Positions 1-8,643 of a stretch of 64,000 bases of DNA are shown piece by piece (the stretch's first letter is position 1; every line of letters begins with the position of its first letter). The stretch is from CAWCQC01 sp963819905 (GTDB lineage: Bacteria; Actinomycetota; Thermoleophilia; Gaiellales; Gaiellaceae). The position numbers and the translations under genes were made by a program. The stretch is taken from contig CAWFXP010000010.1 of NCBI GenBank assembly GCA_963819905.1, forward strand, positions 1 to 64,000, given 5' to 3'. Under the pieces are notes generated by a model, which saw only the letters and a list, made by a program, of their open reading frames with translations, ran no database searches and was not told the DNA's origin.

Positions 1-1035
1 CTTGTCGAGCCCGAACTGCCGCTGCTGCGGCGACGCAACGAGCTCGAGCATATGGGTGAACCCGATGTTCCCGAGCTTGTAGTCGGGCTCCACGAAGTGG
101 TCACATGAGTAGAGGTCGCCGGTGTGCTCGAGCGCGAGGGCCTGACCGCACGTCTCCGTGTGCACGCAGAGCCCGGGCGGCTCACCCACCCAATTCGCGA
201 GCGCGACATCGAACATCTGGACGTAGACGACTCCGACGTCCCGGCGCACCCACTCCTCGAACACGTCCACGAGGAACCGTCCGTACTGCTCCGGCCCGAT
301 CGATCGCGCGGTCACATCGTTGCCGGCCTGCGTGTAGAGCGGCCTGTCTCGCCAGGACGACCACTCGTCGCCGGCCGAAGCTTCCGCCGAGACCCGCTCG
401 ATGATCGGGATGAACTGGACGAAACGGGCGTCGCACTCGTCGCGCAGGAATCGGTACACCTCATGGCCTCGGTCTCCGTTGGCCGCGTGCACCGTGGTCA
501 GCGCGTTCCATTCGGCCCCTGTCTCCTGGAGGAACGCGAGCCCGCGCATCACCCGGTCGAAGCTGCCCTTGCCGCCCTTGTCGACCCGGTAGGCGTCGTG
601 CAGCTCGCGGGGCCCGTCGATCGACAAGCCGACGAGCACGCCCTCCGCGGTGAAGAACTCTGCCCATTCCCGATCGATGAGCGTCCCGTTAGTCTGGATC
701 GTGTGGACGACGCGCTGGCCGGGCAGGGCAAAGGAGCGCGCGAGCTCGACTGAGCGGCGGAAGAAGTCGACTCCCATGAGGGTCGGCTCGCCTCCCTGCC
801 AGGCGATCGTCACCTCGGGCGAGCCGGCGTGAGCCTCGACGAGCTGGCGAACATACGTCTCGAGCAGCTCGTCCGCCATCCGGAAGCGGCTCCCCGGATA
901 CAGCATCTCCTTCGAGAGGAAGAAGCAGTACGCGCAGTCGAGATTGCACACGGCGCCTGTCGGCTTTGCGAGCAGGTGAAACGCAGGCGGCGCATCGGGA
1001 ATCGACGGAACGTCGAGTTGCGAGTGAGCCGTCAC
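1..1035 (-). CDS. Radical SAM/SPASM anaerobic sulfatase-maturase-like enzyme (partial)
   Basis: The gene runs off the left edge; 345 codons are visible. Near the N-terminus FHLLAKPTGAV is followed by the radical SAM cluster motif CNLDCAYC (cysteines about residues 30, 34, 37), then AWQGGEPTLMG and QTNGTLID, the usual order of anaerobic sulfatase-maturating enzymes. Further on GLCVHTETCGQALALEHTG and LYSCDHFVEP belong to the SPASM region that carries auxiliary 4Fe-4S clusters. Known members oxidise an active-site Cys or Ser of a sulfatase to formylglycine. The GTG start is fixed by an in-frame TGA three codons upstream. No sulfatase of the matching type lies in the window, so the substrate is unknown. 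Confidence 0.88.
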   Translation of the reverse strand, partial: MTAHSQLDVPSIPDAPPAFHLLAKPTGAVCNLDCAYCFFLSKEMLYPGSRFRMADELLETYVRQLVEAHAGSPEVTIAWQGGEPTLMGVDFFRRSVELARSFALPGQRVVHTIQTNGTLIDREWAEFFTAEGVLVGLSIDGPRELHDAYRVDKGGKGSFDRVMRGLAFLQETGAEWNALTTVHAANGDRGHEVYRFLRDECDARFVQFIPIIERVSAEASAGDEWSSWRDRPLYTQAGNDVTARSIGPEQYGRFLVDVFEEWVRRDVGVVYVQMFDVALANWVGEPPGLCVHTETCGQALALEHTGDLYSCDHFVEPDYKLGNIGFTHMLELVASPQQRQFGLDK

Positions 1036-1266
1036 TCTGGGTCAGGCTAGACGAGCCGGGGCGGCCATGCGATGGGTCTAGAGCTTCTCGAGCGCCGATT
1101 CGACGTCGTAGCCGCGCGCCAGGCCGATCTTCGGCGCGGCGGAGGAGACGCGGGGCACCGATCAGCTGCTGAATCGCACCATCGCAGCGGCGCGCGGCCG
1201 AGCCCGGGCGTCGCCGCATGCTCCACCTCGGCGGACAAGATCGGCCGGACGAGATGAGGCGCGTGC

Positions 1267-2733
1267 CTATATGCCGGCCTGTGCCTCCACCTTGCCGCTC
1301 TCGACCGCTTGTTGGAGCGCTTCGTAGTCGCGCTCGTTCTGGTTCGCGTACGTCTCCGCGAAAACCGCGAGCGCGCGGTCGAACGCATCGCTCGAGCCCA
1401 GGTAGCTGGCGATCGCGACCGCGTCGCCCGAACGGGCATGCGCGCGGGCGAGCTCGGCTCCACACACCTTGGCGTATATCGTCATCTGGCGGGGATCCAT
1501 CACCTCGATCTGGGCCGACCCCTTCGCGTCCCAGAGCTGGCGGACGTAGAAGTCCCGTGCCCGTCCGTCGAGCCCCTCGTCGACGCGGATCCAGCCGAGC
1601 ATGATGTCGCTCGCGGCTTGGGTCAGCCGCTGGCCCTCCACCACTCGCCGCCCGCAGTTCGCGAACTCGCTCTTGCCGAGAAACGGCTCGAGGACGGAGG
1701 CCTGCGCCTCCTTGTACTGGAGGAATAGCGGGTCCTCTCCGTCCCGCCCGAGCAGCAGCATGATGTAGGCCCGCGTTCCGACGCTTCCGACGCCGACCAC
1801 CTTCCGGGCGCCGTCGACGTACCGGTACTGCTCCATCAGGCTGCGGCGATCCCGCGGGAGCGTGCCCCGATACGACCGGATCACGCCGGTCACGTACTCC
1901 TGCCAGCGCGGGAGGTCGTCTGCGGGGATGAGCTCCTCGATCGGCACGACGATCGGCGGATCGCTCCTGATGCGAGGCTCGCCGTCGACGATCTCGGTGA
2001 GCTTGGCGAATGCCTTGAGGCTGTCCTTCGTACGAGCCTTGGCAACGTTGCGCTCCACCTGCTTGACGTCCTTCTTCTTCGCCTGCCCTCGCAACTGCTG
2101 GATCGTTTCCTCGACGTCGAGACGCACGTACCAGAGATCGAGGTTCGGCATCGCTGCGAAGCTCGTCATCCGCTCCCGATACGCCTGCACGACCGTGCGG
2201 TTGATCGCCTGACGGTCGGCCTCATCGAAGCCGCGGTCTCTCCCCGCGATCTCGAAGCTCGCGACGAGGCGCTTCACGTCCCACTCGAACGGGCCCGGCA
2301 ACGTCTCGTCGAAGTCGTTGATGCTGAACACCAGTCGCCGGTCAGGCGAGGCGAACATCCCGAAGTTGGAGAGGTGCGCATCACCGCAGAGCTGCACGTG
2401 GAGACCGGTGCGCGGCATCCCCGCGAGATCGGCGGCCATGAGGTAGGCCCCTCCCCGGTAGAACGTGAAGGGCGAGACGAGCATGCGCCCGTAGCGGATC
2501 GGGACGAGCTCAGGCACCCTCGTCTGCGCCTGTTCCTCGAGCAGATCGACGGGCGAGCGTCGCTGTGTCGTCGGCTCCCACGCGGCATGCGCGGAGCGAG
2601 GGATGTCGACGCGCGCCGCCTTGCCCCTCGCCGCGCGCTCGGCAGGCGTGAAATGCTCGACCCGACGCGTGCGAGCCGTACCTTGGCCGACCTCGTGGAC
2701 CTTGGTATCCGTTGGAGTGACGTCGGTGGTCAT
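1267..2733 (-). CDS. DUF2252 family protein (first of two paralogs)
   Basis: A 488-residue DUF2252 protein. Diagnostic segments are IRYGRML (about residue 79), CGDAHLSNFG (about 116-125), INDFDETLPGPFEWDVKR and VGVGSVGTRAY. The CGDxHxxNF and DFDE motifs resemble the catalytic loop and metal site of aminoglycoside-phosphotransferase-like kinases, so a kinase-like fold is plausible, but no function is established for the family. Its ATG overlaps the stop of the ClC channel gene by 4 bp, so the two are translationally coupled. A second copy of the family lies at 56715-58100 on the other strand. Confidence refers to family assignment. Confidence 0.85.
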   Translation of the reverse strand: MTTDVTPTDTKVHEVGQGTARTRRVEHFTPAERAARGKAARVDIPRSAHAAWEPTTQRRSPVDLLEEQAQTRVPELVPIRYGRMLVSPFTFYRGGAYLMAADLAGMPRTGLHVQLCGDAHLSNFGMFASPDRRLVFSINDFDETLPGPFEWDVKRLVASFEIAGRDRGFDEADRQAINRTVVQAYRERMTSFAAMPNLDLWYVRLDVEETIQQLRGQAKKKDVKQVERNVAKARTKDSLKAFAKLTEIVDGEPRIRSDPPIVVPIEELIPADDLPRWQEYVTGVIRSYRGTLPRDRRSLMEQYRYVDGARKVVGVGSVGTRAYIMLLLGRDGEDPLFLQYKEAQASVLEPFLGKSEFANCGRRVVEGQRLTQAASDIMLGWIRVDEGLDGRARDFYVRQLWDAKGSAQIEVMDPRQMTIYAKVCGAELARAHARSGDAVAIASYLGSSDAFDRALAVFAETYANQNERDYEALQQAVESGKVEAQAGI

Positions 2734-4094
2734 GCTGAGACCCCTCTTTCTGCCACCGCGCCGGTCGCAGCGTCGCCCGTCTCCTGGGTCGAATGCGACG
2801 AGAGCAACTTAGCGGTGAGGTAGGCGATGACGACTGACACGATGATGAGCGGTGAGGTGCCCAGCCCCGATCCGGACACGAAGATCAGGACGATGATCGT
2901 GCACGACAGGGGAAGCAATAGCACGGCGACGGCCGCGGCGGCCATGCAGACGGCCACCGCCGGCGTCTCCGAGAACCCGGGAAGGTGCGCGGCCAGCAGA
3001 CCTCCCACGGCGCCGAGAAACAGCGCCGGGAACGTGGGGCCGCCGCGGAAGCTCCCGAGCGAGAGCGCCCAGGCGAGGCCCTTGAACGCGAGCAGCAAGG
3101 CGAGCGTCGAGAGCGCCAGGTCCGCGCCGGGGCCGACCAGCGCGCCGAAGGCGTCCTGACCCGAGAACAGGACCGAGTTCTCCGACTCGTCGGTCGCCTG
3201 GGAGTAGGTGATCGCAAGGCCGCCGACCGCGAGCGCAGCGGCGATCGTGAGGACGAGCGGCCGCTTGTCGACCACGTGCTTGACGGCGCGGGCAAGCCGG
3301 AGCACGGCGACGGTCGCCACGGCGACGACGACGGCGAGCAGGATCGTCCAGCCGAAGTCGGCGAGGCTGGGAGTCGAGAACGTGGCGAGCTCGAGCGGCT
3401 CGATAGCGTAGTCGCTGGTCGGGAGCCCGGTCCACGAGCCGATGCCGATGAATACCAGCGATCCGATACCGGCCGCCAGCAATCCCGGGAGGAGGATGAG
3501 CGGGAGCATGGCGCCGCCGAGGCCCGCGGCCTCGATGATGACCACCGCGCCGACGACGGGTGAGCCGAAGAGCGACGCGATCGCCGCAAAGCTCCCCGCA
3601 GCCGCCATCATCGCGAGCGCCTGCTGGGGTGCGTCCTTTCTGACCAGTCGGATCGTCAGGATCCCGAGGCCCACACCGAGCGCGATCAGCGGTGCCTCGG
3701 GCCCCAGCACGAGCCCGAGGCCGACCGTGGCGAGGGCCGCCAGCAGCACGCCCGGAAGATCGATCGGCTGCGTCGGCGCACCGCCCACCGCGAGGCCGTC
3801 CGCCGGGACGTGGCCGCCCCGGCCCGGGAGCCGCTTGATCGCGAAGGTGACCAGCGCTCCCGCCAGGGCCAGCCACGGAAGCGGCCACCACCAGGGAACG
3901 CTGTCGAATCCCAGATCCGGCGGGAGATCGTCGTACACGCCGTGCTGGATGTAGTAGATGGCCTCGAGGAAGCCCCACGCCGCGAGCGACACGAGCAGGC
4001 CGATCACGGCCGCGATTACGAGCAGCACCTGATACTGCCTGCTCCGGAGGAGCGAGCCTGGATCGGTCGGCGGGGTCGGACCCGGATCCGTCAC
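2730..4094 (-). CDS. ClC-family chloride channel / H+-Cl- antiporter
   Basis: A 454-residue polytopic membrane protein with the ClC hallmarks: GPEAPLIALG (the GxExP filter segment containing the gating glutamate) near residue 150 and SFRGGPTFPALFLGA near residue 355, plus about ten hydrophobic helices. ClC proteins move chloride, often coupled to protons, across the inner membrane. No C-terminal CBS domains are present. It is the upstream gene of a two-gene unit with the DUF2252 gene (ATGA overlap). Whether it is a channel or an exchanger cannot be decided from the sequence. Confidence 0.9.
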   Translation of the reverse strand: MTDPGPTPPTDPGSLLRSRQYQVLLVIAAVIGLLVSLAAWGFLEAIYYIQHGVYDDLPPDLGFDSVPWWWPLPWLALAGALVTFAIKRLPGRGGHVPADGLAVGGAPTQPIDLPGVLLAALATVGLGLVLGPEAPLIALGVGLGILTIRLVRKDAPQQALAMMAAAGSFAAIASLFGSPVVGAVVIIEAAGLGGAMLPLILLPGLLAAGIGSLVFIGIGSWTGLPTSDYAIEPLELATFSTPSLADFGWTILLAVVVAVATVAVLRLARAVKHVVDKRPLVLTIAAALAVGGLAITYSQATDESENSVLFSGQDAFGALVGPGADLALSTLALLLAFKGLAWALSLGSFRGGPTFPALFLGAVGGLLAAHLPGFSETPAVAVCMAAAAVAVLLLPLSCTIIVLIFVSGSGLGTSPLIIVSVVIAYLTAKLLSSHSTQETGDAATGAVAERGVSA

Positions 4095-4148
4095 GCGCGC
4101 GCATCCTACGCCAGCCCGCTTCCTGATCGCCCGGTCGGGAGCTTCGTG

Positions 4149-4382
4149 TCAGACGCCCTCCTCCCCGACGTTCGGCCTCGCGATCATGTACGTGAGCACG
4201 CCTAGCAGTGGCAAGAAGATGATGAAGATCGTCCAGCCCGCCTTCGCGCCGCCGCCGTGGTCGTGCCGGCGGAAGTTGTCGGCCAGGCACATGATCACGA
4301 CCCAGACGTACATTACGATCAGCGCGAAGATGAGCATCGACCAGAGGATGTCCAGGAACGGATAGTCGACTGCTAGTGGCAC
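4149..4382 (-). CDS. Small PLDc_N-type membrane protein
   Basis: A 77-residue protein with two hydrophobic segments separated by a short charged loop (NFRRHDHGGGAKAGW), the pattern of phospholipase D-nuclease N-terminal-type (PLDc_N) small membrane proteins common in actinobacteria. It starts at GTG 4382, supported by a perfect AGGAGG ribosome-binding site. It lacks a SHOCT tail. Function is unknown; such proteins often sit next to DUF1269/DUF6325 genes, as here. A strong hairpin at 4530-4563 separates it from the upstream operon. Confidence 0.7.
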   Translation of the reverse strand: MPLAVDYPFLDILWSMLIFALIVMYVWVVIMCLADNFRRHDHGGGAKAGWTIFIIFLPLLGVLTYMIARPNVGEEGV

Positions 4383-4529
4383 GTCGAACCTCCTAGTTCA
4401 TCGGTGCGCCGGGGCGATCCCCGGCCCGTAGGCGGATTGTCAGACCGGACGTCGCGGTTTCCATCGTGCGAACCGGATGAAGGCGCGGAAACGCACAGGA
4501 CGGCAGCGCTTGCGCGCCGGGCATGTAAC

Positions 4530-4563
4530 GGCCCGCCGCTCGGTCTCACCGGGACGGCGGGCC
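4530..4563 (-). terminator. Strong hairpin, probable terminator of the DUF1269-DUF6325 operon
   Basis: GGCCCGCCG at 4530-4538 and CGGCGGGCC at 4555-4563 are perfect 9-bp reverse complements, and the loop holds a second small stem CGGT/ACCG. It lies 45 nt after the stop of the Arg-rich peptide (4608). There is no T-run, so a rho-independent role is inferred from position and stability only. Confidence 0.5.
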
Positions 4564-4607
4564 TCCCACATTCGCGGACGCCGACCAGACGCCCACGAGT
4601 CACATCC

Positions 4608-4667
4608 CTACCGGCGGCGGGCCACGCGGCGCGACGTGCGCCGGGCCACCCTGCGAGATCCCATCAT
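4608..4667 (-). CDS. 19-residue arginine-rich peptide
   Basis: A very short frame beginning ATG ATG at 4667, encoding MMGSRRVARRTSRRVARRR and stopping with TAG. It has an excellent ribosome-binding site (AGGAGGAGG ending 5 nt before the ATG), sits 48 nt after the DUF6325 gene on the same strand, and is followed by the hairpin at 4530-4563. The composition (10 Arg of 19) is like basic micro-peptides I associate with this type of operon in Thermoleophilia, but that link is from memory. It could be a nucleic-acid- or membrane-binding peptide, or a chance frame behind a strong RBS. Confidence 0.4.
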   Translation of the reverse strand: MMGSRRVARRTSRRVARRR

Positions 4668-4715
4668 CTCGAACCTCCTCCTCGTCGTTCCTTCCTGAAG
4701 GCTAACCGCTCGGGG

Positions 4716-5258
4716 CTACCCGCTCCGGGCGCCCGTGTTCATGTCGTGAAGCTGCTGCGCCTCCTCGGCGGTCACGAGCCCGATCGCAACCAGGTCGAGC
4801 GGGCTGATGAAGCCGTCCGAGATTCGGAACCCGCCGGCGCGCGCGATCGCGTCGCGAAGCGGGACGGCCCAGTGATGCTCGAGCAGGATCAGCGCGGCCG
4901 CCGAGTCGTTCGGGATCTCCTCGATCACGTCCCAGGCGTCCTCGTCCGAGAACACCTGGATCCCGTCGGCCGCCGCTTCCGCTCCGGCAACCGCGCCGGC
5001 CTCGGCGCCCTCCTCGCCCTCGATTCCGAGCCCGATGAGCGCACCGACCTTGCTGCCGAGCTCGATCGCCTCGTCCTTGGACAGGTTGCTCAGATGGGCG
5101 ACCTCGATCTCGCCGCCCGCGTCCTTGTGCACCGCGAGCGCATCGATGACGCGAACGGTGTCGCTCTCACGGAGCCTCTCGAGCTCCTCGATGATCTCAC
5201 CGTGGAACTCCGGATGATCGAAGCCCAGGACGATGAGCTGGACGGGTCCAATTGCCAT
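4716..5258 (-). CDS. DUF6325-type protein
   Basis: A 180-residue acidic protein. The N-terminus MAIGPVQLIVLGF followed by EIIEELERLRESDTVRVIDAL is typical of DUF6325/DUF1269-related proteins; a Gly/Ala/Glu-rich middle (IGLGIEGEEGAEAGAVAG) replaces the membrane hairpin seen in DUF1269. The C-terminus (PLDLVAIGLVTAEEAQQLH) resembles a SHOCT-like tail. A clean RBS (AAGGAGAG) precedes the ATG. It follows the DUF1269 gene by 37 bp, so the two are probably cotranscribed. Function is unknown. Confidence 0.7.
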   Translation of the reverse strand: MAIGPVQLIVLGFDHPEFHGEIIEELERLRESDTVRVIDALAVHKDAGGEIEVAHLSNLSKDEAIELGSKVGALIGLGIEGEEGAEAGAVAGAEAAADGIQVFSDEDAWDVIEEIPNDSAAALILLEHHWAVPLRDAIARAGGFRISDGFISPLDLVAIGLVTAEEAQQLHDMNTGARSG

Positions 5259-5295
5259 AGTGCTCTCCTTCTGGTAGCAGCTTACGAATCCCGAG

Positions 5296-5790
5296 TCAGG
5301 CAGCGGCCTTGCCGTGGAGCGCTTCCTGGAGTTCCTTCTCGTCCTCCTCCGAGAGCGAGGTCTTGAGCACGTTTCCGCCGTAGGCGCTGAGCGCCTCGAC
5401 GGCTCTGTCGGGCGTGACCTTCTCGACCACGAGAAAGAGCGCCGACGTGCCCGGCTTCAGCATGTCGCGCACCTGCTCCTGGAACTCCTTGTCGATGCTC
5501 GACTTCGCGACCTTGCCCATCAGCGCCCCGAGCCCCGCCCCCACGGCCATGCCGAGGACCGGGACGAAGAAGAGCATGCCGAAGAGCAGGCCCCAGAACA
5601 TGCCCCACACCGAGCCCGTCCCGACCTCGTGGTGGTTCGTGGTGACGCGGAACTTGCCGTCCTCCTTGCAGACGATCGCCGCCGCGGCGTCGGCCTCGAT
5701 CAGGAGATCGCCACGCAGCCGGTCAACCTCGTCGAGCGCATGAGCCGCAGTGTCCATGTCGTCGTACCCGATCGCGATCAGGTCCGCCAT
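5296..5790 (-). CDS. DUF1269 membrane-associated protein
   Basis: A 164-residue DUF1269 protein: N-terminal alpha/beta half (LIAIGYDDMDTAAHAL), a glycine-rich hydrophobic hairpin around residues 60-92 (FWGLLFGMLFFVPVLGMAVG), and a C-terminal helical half ending in EEDEKELQEALHG. RBS GGGAGG precedes the ATG. It is the first gene of the operon DUF1269, DUF6325, Arg-rich peptide. The family has no firm function; members are often found among stress-associated genes. Confidence 0.78.
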   Translation of the reverse strand: MADLIAIGYDDMDTAAHALDEVDRLRGDLLIEADAAAAIVCKEDGKFRVTTNHHEVGTGSVWGMFWGLLFGMLFFVPVLGMAVGAGLGALMGKVAKSSIDKEFQEQVRDMLKPGTSALFLVVEKVTPDRAVEALSAYGGNVLKTSLSEEDEKELQEALHGKAAA

Positions 5791-5870
5791 TCGTTACCTC
5801 CCACTCTTGCCGTTGAGCCGATCAGATCCTAATACTGCGTGGCAGTCGCCGGGTGAGCGCGGAGCGGAGC

Positions 5871-7868
5871 TCAGGCTGGCTTGCCGTTCAGCGCCAGCCG
5901 CCAGCCCCTCAGCACGCCGTGAACCGCCGCGGCGCCGACGATCTGCTCGGCCGGCAGCGGGAGCGCCACGGGCGAGAGGATGAACGGCTGCGTCTGGGGG
6001 CCGCCGATCCCTCCGTGGAAGGAGATGAGCTCCTCGAACGCGCACCCCTCGTCGAGCTGGGGATCGAAGAAGCTGCCGACCATGATGTCGGCGACGTGCC
6101 GGAAGCCGTCCGTCCGCAGCAGGTGCTGGGCCGCGGTCGGCGAGAACGTCGCGAGAGGATCCTCGCCGTCGATCCGGCCGTCCGCGAGGTAGCGCGTCCC
6201 GGCCCTGCCGAGCACGAGCGGGCCGCGCTCGCTCGAGCGAACGAGCAGCCAGCCGACGTGAGGATGCTCGCGCAGCTCGGGAATAAGTCGTGGATGGCGC
6301 TCGTCGATCTCCTCGAGCGTCAAGCGGCGCTGCTCCTCCATCAGGTAGACGAGCCCGAGGTTTCCCGACCCGAGGACGACCACGTGCTTGTCCGAGACGT
6401 CGTTCTTCGCCCGCTTCTCCTTCTTCTTACCAGTCGCCTCGTTCAGGGCATGGCCGACCATCGAGCTCTGCTCGTCGCCGCCGGCGATCTCGGTGACGTC
6501 GCCGTTCGCGAGGGAGCGCTCCACCAGATCGTCGAGCCCGTAGCCGTTGCGCTGCTTGAACGTCGCGCCCTGCGTCTGGCCGTGGTCCGACAGCACCACG
6601 ATCTCGTACGGGCGGGCCGCGTAGCGGCGGGCGTGGTCGATGCGCGCGAAGTGCTGGTCGAGCTTGCGGAGCGCCTCGAGCGTGTCCGAGCGCTCGAGCC
6701 CCGAGTGGTGCGCGACCTCGTCGTAGCTCGAGAACGTCGCGTAGACCGCAGGTCGGCCCTTCATCATGTCGGTCAGGACGCCGTACACGATGAGATCCCG
6801 GATGAAGACGCACAGGACGGCGCGCAGCAGGGGATAGATGCCGCCGCGGTGTCCGCGTGGACGTACGTCGCGGCTCTTCTGCCGTGAGGCCGCGAGCATC
6901 TCGAGGACGACCTCCCAGAAGATCAGGACGAGAATCCTCGTCACGTTGAATCCGTTCGCGAGGAACGCCCGGTACCCCGGATTCGACTGCTTCTCGGCCT
7001 CGATCTTGCTGACGGTCAGGATCATGTGGTCGGCTTCTCCCGAGAGAAGGTTGCCGCGGCTCGCACCTCCGTCGTTCAGGAGGCCGATCCCCGTCGCGTG
7101 CCGCCGCTCGATCTCGGCGCAGTCGGGCGGGGCCGAGCAGGTCATGAGCGTAGCCGTCTCCTTCTCGACCCAGCGGAAGGCGGGAATGTCCTCGTTGGAG
7201 CCGAGCAGGATCCCCGCCTGGGACGCCCCCGTCTGGGACGAGAGGTCGGTCTCCCACTCGGTGAGCCGGTGGGAGCCGTCGGCGAGCCAGCCGGCCATCG
7301 TCGGTGCGCTTCCGTCGCGCATCGCTCGGCGAAGCACGGGCAGCGCGAGCCCGTCGATCTCGAGGAAGACGACTCCGGGCGCATCGGTACGCACCCGCTC
7401 GCCCGAGCGACGGGCGATCCGCTGGGTCACGCGGAACGTGTACGTGTCGTCGTCGTTCGTCCCCAGGACCACGTCGAGGGCTACGCCGACCGCGGACGCG
7501 ACGAGCGCGACAAGGAGTGCCGACCCGAACGAGTCCACCGAGAAGTCGCCGCCGGTGATGCTGTCGGCCGCGAGCAGCATGAGCGCGTCGAGCACGAGCA
7601 CGAGCACGAACCCGACCAGCAGCATGAGCGGCAGTCGCATCGCCGCGATCAGCGGCGGGAGGAGCGCGTTCAGGATCGCGATCACGAGGGCGGCGAGCAG
7701 CGCCCCGCCGAACCCGTTCACCTCGGCGCCGGGGACGATCCACGCTGCGACCATCAGCGACGCGGCCCCCGCGAGCCACGAGAGCACGACGCGCGGGGCG
7801 CTGAGGCGTGGACGCGCCGGAGTCCACGCTACAGCCTCACCGTAGGTCCGGCCGGTCGGCTCCGTCAT
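5871..7868 (-). CDS. Holin-like membrane domain fused to a type I phosphodiesterase/sulfatase-like domain
   Basis: A 665-residue two-part protein. Residues about 20-135 form four hydrophobic helices like the phage holin 4 family (VNGFGGALLAALVIAILNAL). From about 165 on there is an alkaline-phosphatase-superfamily domain: VVFLEIDGLA (metal-binding Asp), SSQTGASQAGIL (nucleophile Thr region), YDEVAHHSG and VVLSDHGQTQGATF (metal-binding Asp-His). Such proteins are annotated as phage holin family/alkaline phosphatase family fusions in actinobacteria; substrate unknown, with the catalytic part anchored to the membrane. RBS GGGAG supports the ATG at 7868. Confidence 0.82.
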   Translation of the reverse strand: MTEPTGRTYGEAVAWTPARPRLSAPRVVLSWLAGAASLMVAAWIVPGAEVNGFGGALLAALVIAILNALLPPLIAAMRLPLMLLVGFVLVLVLDALMLLAADSITGGDFSVDSFGSALLVALVASAVGVALDVVLGTNDDDTYTFRVTQRIARRSGERVRTDAPGVVFLEIDGLALPVLRRAMRDGSAPTMAGWLADGSHRLTEWETDLSSQTGASQAGILLGSNEDIPAFRWVEKETATLMTCSAPPDCAEIERRHATGIGLLNDGGASRGNLLSGEADHMILTVSKIEAEKQSNPGYRAFLANGFNVTRILVLIFWEVVLEMLAASRQKSRDVRPRGHRGGIYPLLRAVLCVFIRDLIVYGVLTDMMKGRPAVYATFSSYDEVAHHSGLERSDTLEALRKLDQHFARIDHARRYAARPYEIVVLSDHGQTQGATFKQRNGYGLDDLVERSLANGDVTEIAGGDEQSSMVGHALNEATGKKKEKRAKNDVSDKHVVVLGSGNLGLVYLMEEQRRLTLEEIDERHPRLIPELREHPHVGWLLVRSSERGPLVLGRAGTRYLADGRIDGEDPLATFSPTAAQHLLRTDGFRHVADIMVGSFFDPQLDEGCAFEELISFHGGIGGPQTQPFILSPVALPLPAEQIVGAAAVHGVLRGWRLALNGKPA

Positions 7869-7901
7869 CTCACCGCTCCCTTTGCCATCGTCGCTCGCAT
7901 T

Positions 7902-7929
7902 CTCCTAGAAGAACGTCCTCCTAGAAGAA
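7902..7929. repeat. Short tandem direct repeat at a gene end
   Basis: CTCCTAGAAGAA occurs at 7902-7913 and again at 7918-7929 with a 16-bp period. The second copy contains the stop codon of the GAP-family gene, whose C-terminus reads TRFF-stop, so the repeat looks like a small slippage duplication of the gene's last codons. No function is implied. Confidence 0.6.
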
Positions 7930-8610
7930 GCGTGTCATTCCGACGGAGACGAACAGGAGGCCGACAACCGCCGTCGAGTAGAGCCCGAGGTCGGTCTGAT
8001 GCTCCGTGAGCCAGGCCTCCGTCGCCTCGACCCAGCCCTCCGCCCGGCGCCCAGCCACGACGTAGATACCGACCGGGACGACCACCGGGATGCTCGCAAC
8101 CGCGATAAACAGCACGATCAGCGCCGCCTCCTCGATCGCCGGCAGCGACGCGACGTTGATCTCTGCGACGGCGAGCAAGGTGAGCAGGAGCCGCTTCGGA
8201 CCGACGCCGACCACCAGTCCGAGCGAGAGCGAGAGCCCGGGCCGCAGATGCTGGAGCCTCGTGGCGAACTTGGCCTTCACCGCGTCGAGCCTCGGCCGCG
8301 GACGAGGCGGGCGACGGAGCTCGGGATGCCGGTGCCGGCGCAATGCCTCGGCGAGCAGCGCCACTCCGAGCAGGACCTCGAGGACGCCGAGGATCGTGGT
8401 CTCGCCGCTGAACGGTTCCGACGTCACCGCCGCGCCGAGCGCGAAGCCGATCGCACAGACGACGAGCTGCGCGCCCATGAAGCCGACCGCGTACGCGAGC
8501 CCGTTCAGGGGCCCTCGCCCGCTCAGGAGCACCGTCAGCGTCGTGACGAGGACGACCGGGCTGAAGGCCGCGACAAGCGCGTAGATCAGGATCTGGAGCG
8601 TCAGTGGCAT
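7921..8610 (-). CDS. GAP (Sap) family membrane transporter-like protein
   Basis: A 229-residue protein with six hydrophobic helices in the GAP/Sap arrangement: helices 1-3 at the N-terminus (AAFSPVVLVTTLTVLLSG), a basic proline-rich cytoplasmic loop (residues about 92-120) and three C-terminal helices. In mycobacteria the family includes Sap, linked to export of sulfolipid/glycopeptidolipid precursors. No lipid-biosynthesis genes are adjacent, so the substrate is unknown. It is followed downstream by the holin-phosphodiesterase gene on the same strand. Confidence 0.75.
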   Translation of the reverse strand: MPLTLQILIYALVAAFSPVVLVTTLTVLLSGRGPLNGLAYAVGFMGAQLVVCAIGFALGAAVTSEPFSGETTILGVLEVLLGVALLAEALRRHRHPELRRPPRPRPRLDAVKAKFATRLQHLRPGLSLSLGLVVGVGPKRLLLTLLAVAEINVASLPAIEEAALIVLFIAVASIPVVVPVGIYVVAGRRAEGWVEATEAWLTEHQTDLGLYSTAVVGLLFVSVGMTRFF

Positions 8611-8643
8611 GGGTGGGTACGCACGGTGTCACGACGCCGTCCC

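Noticed and set aside
1078..1155. 25-codon minus-strand frame beginning GTG and ending PKIGLARGYDVESALEKL in the gap between the radical SAM and DUF2252 genes
   Set aside because: It reads like the tail of a protein, but has no ribosome-binding site and an in-frame TGA two codons upstream; too short to separate from chance. The 231-bp gap holds nothing else.
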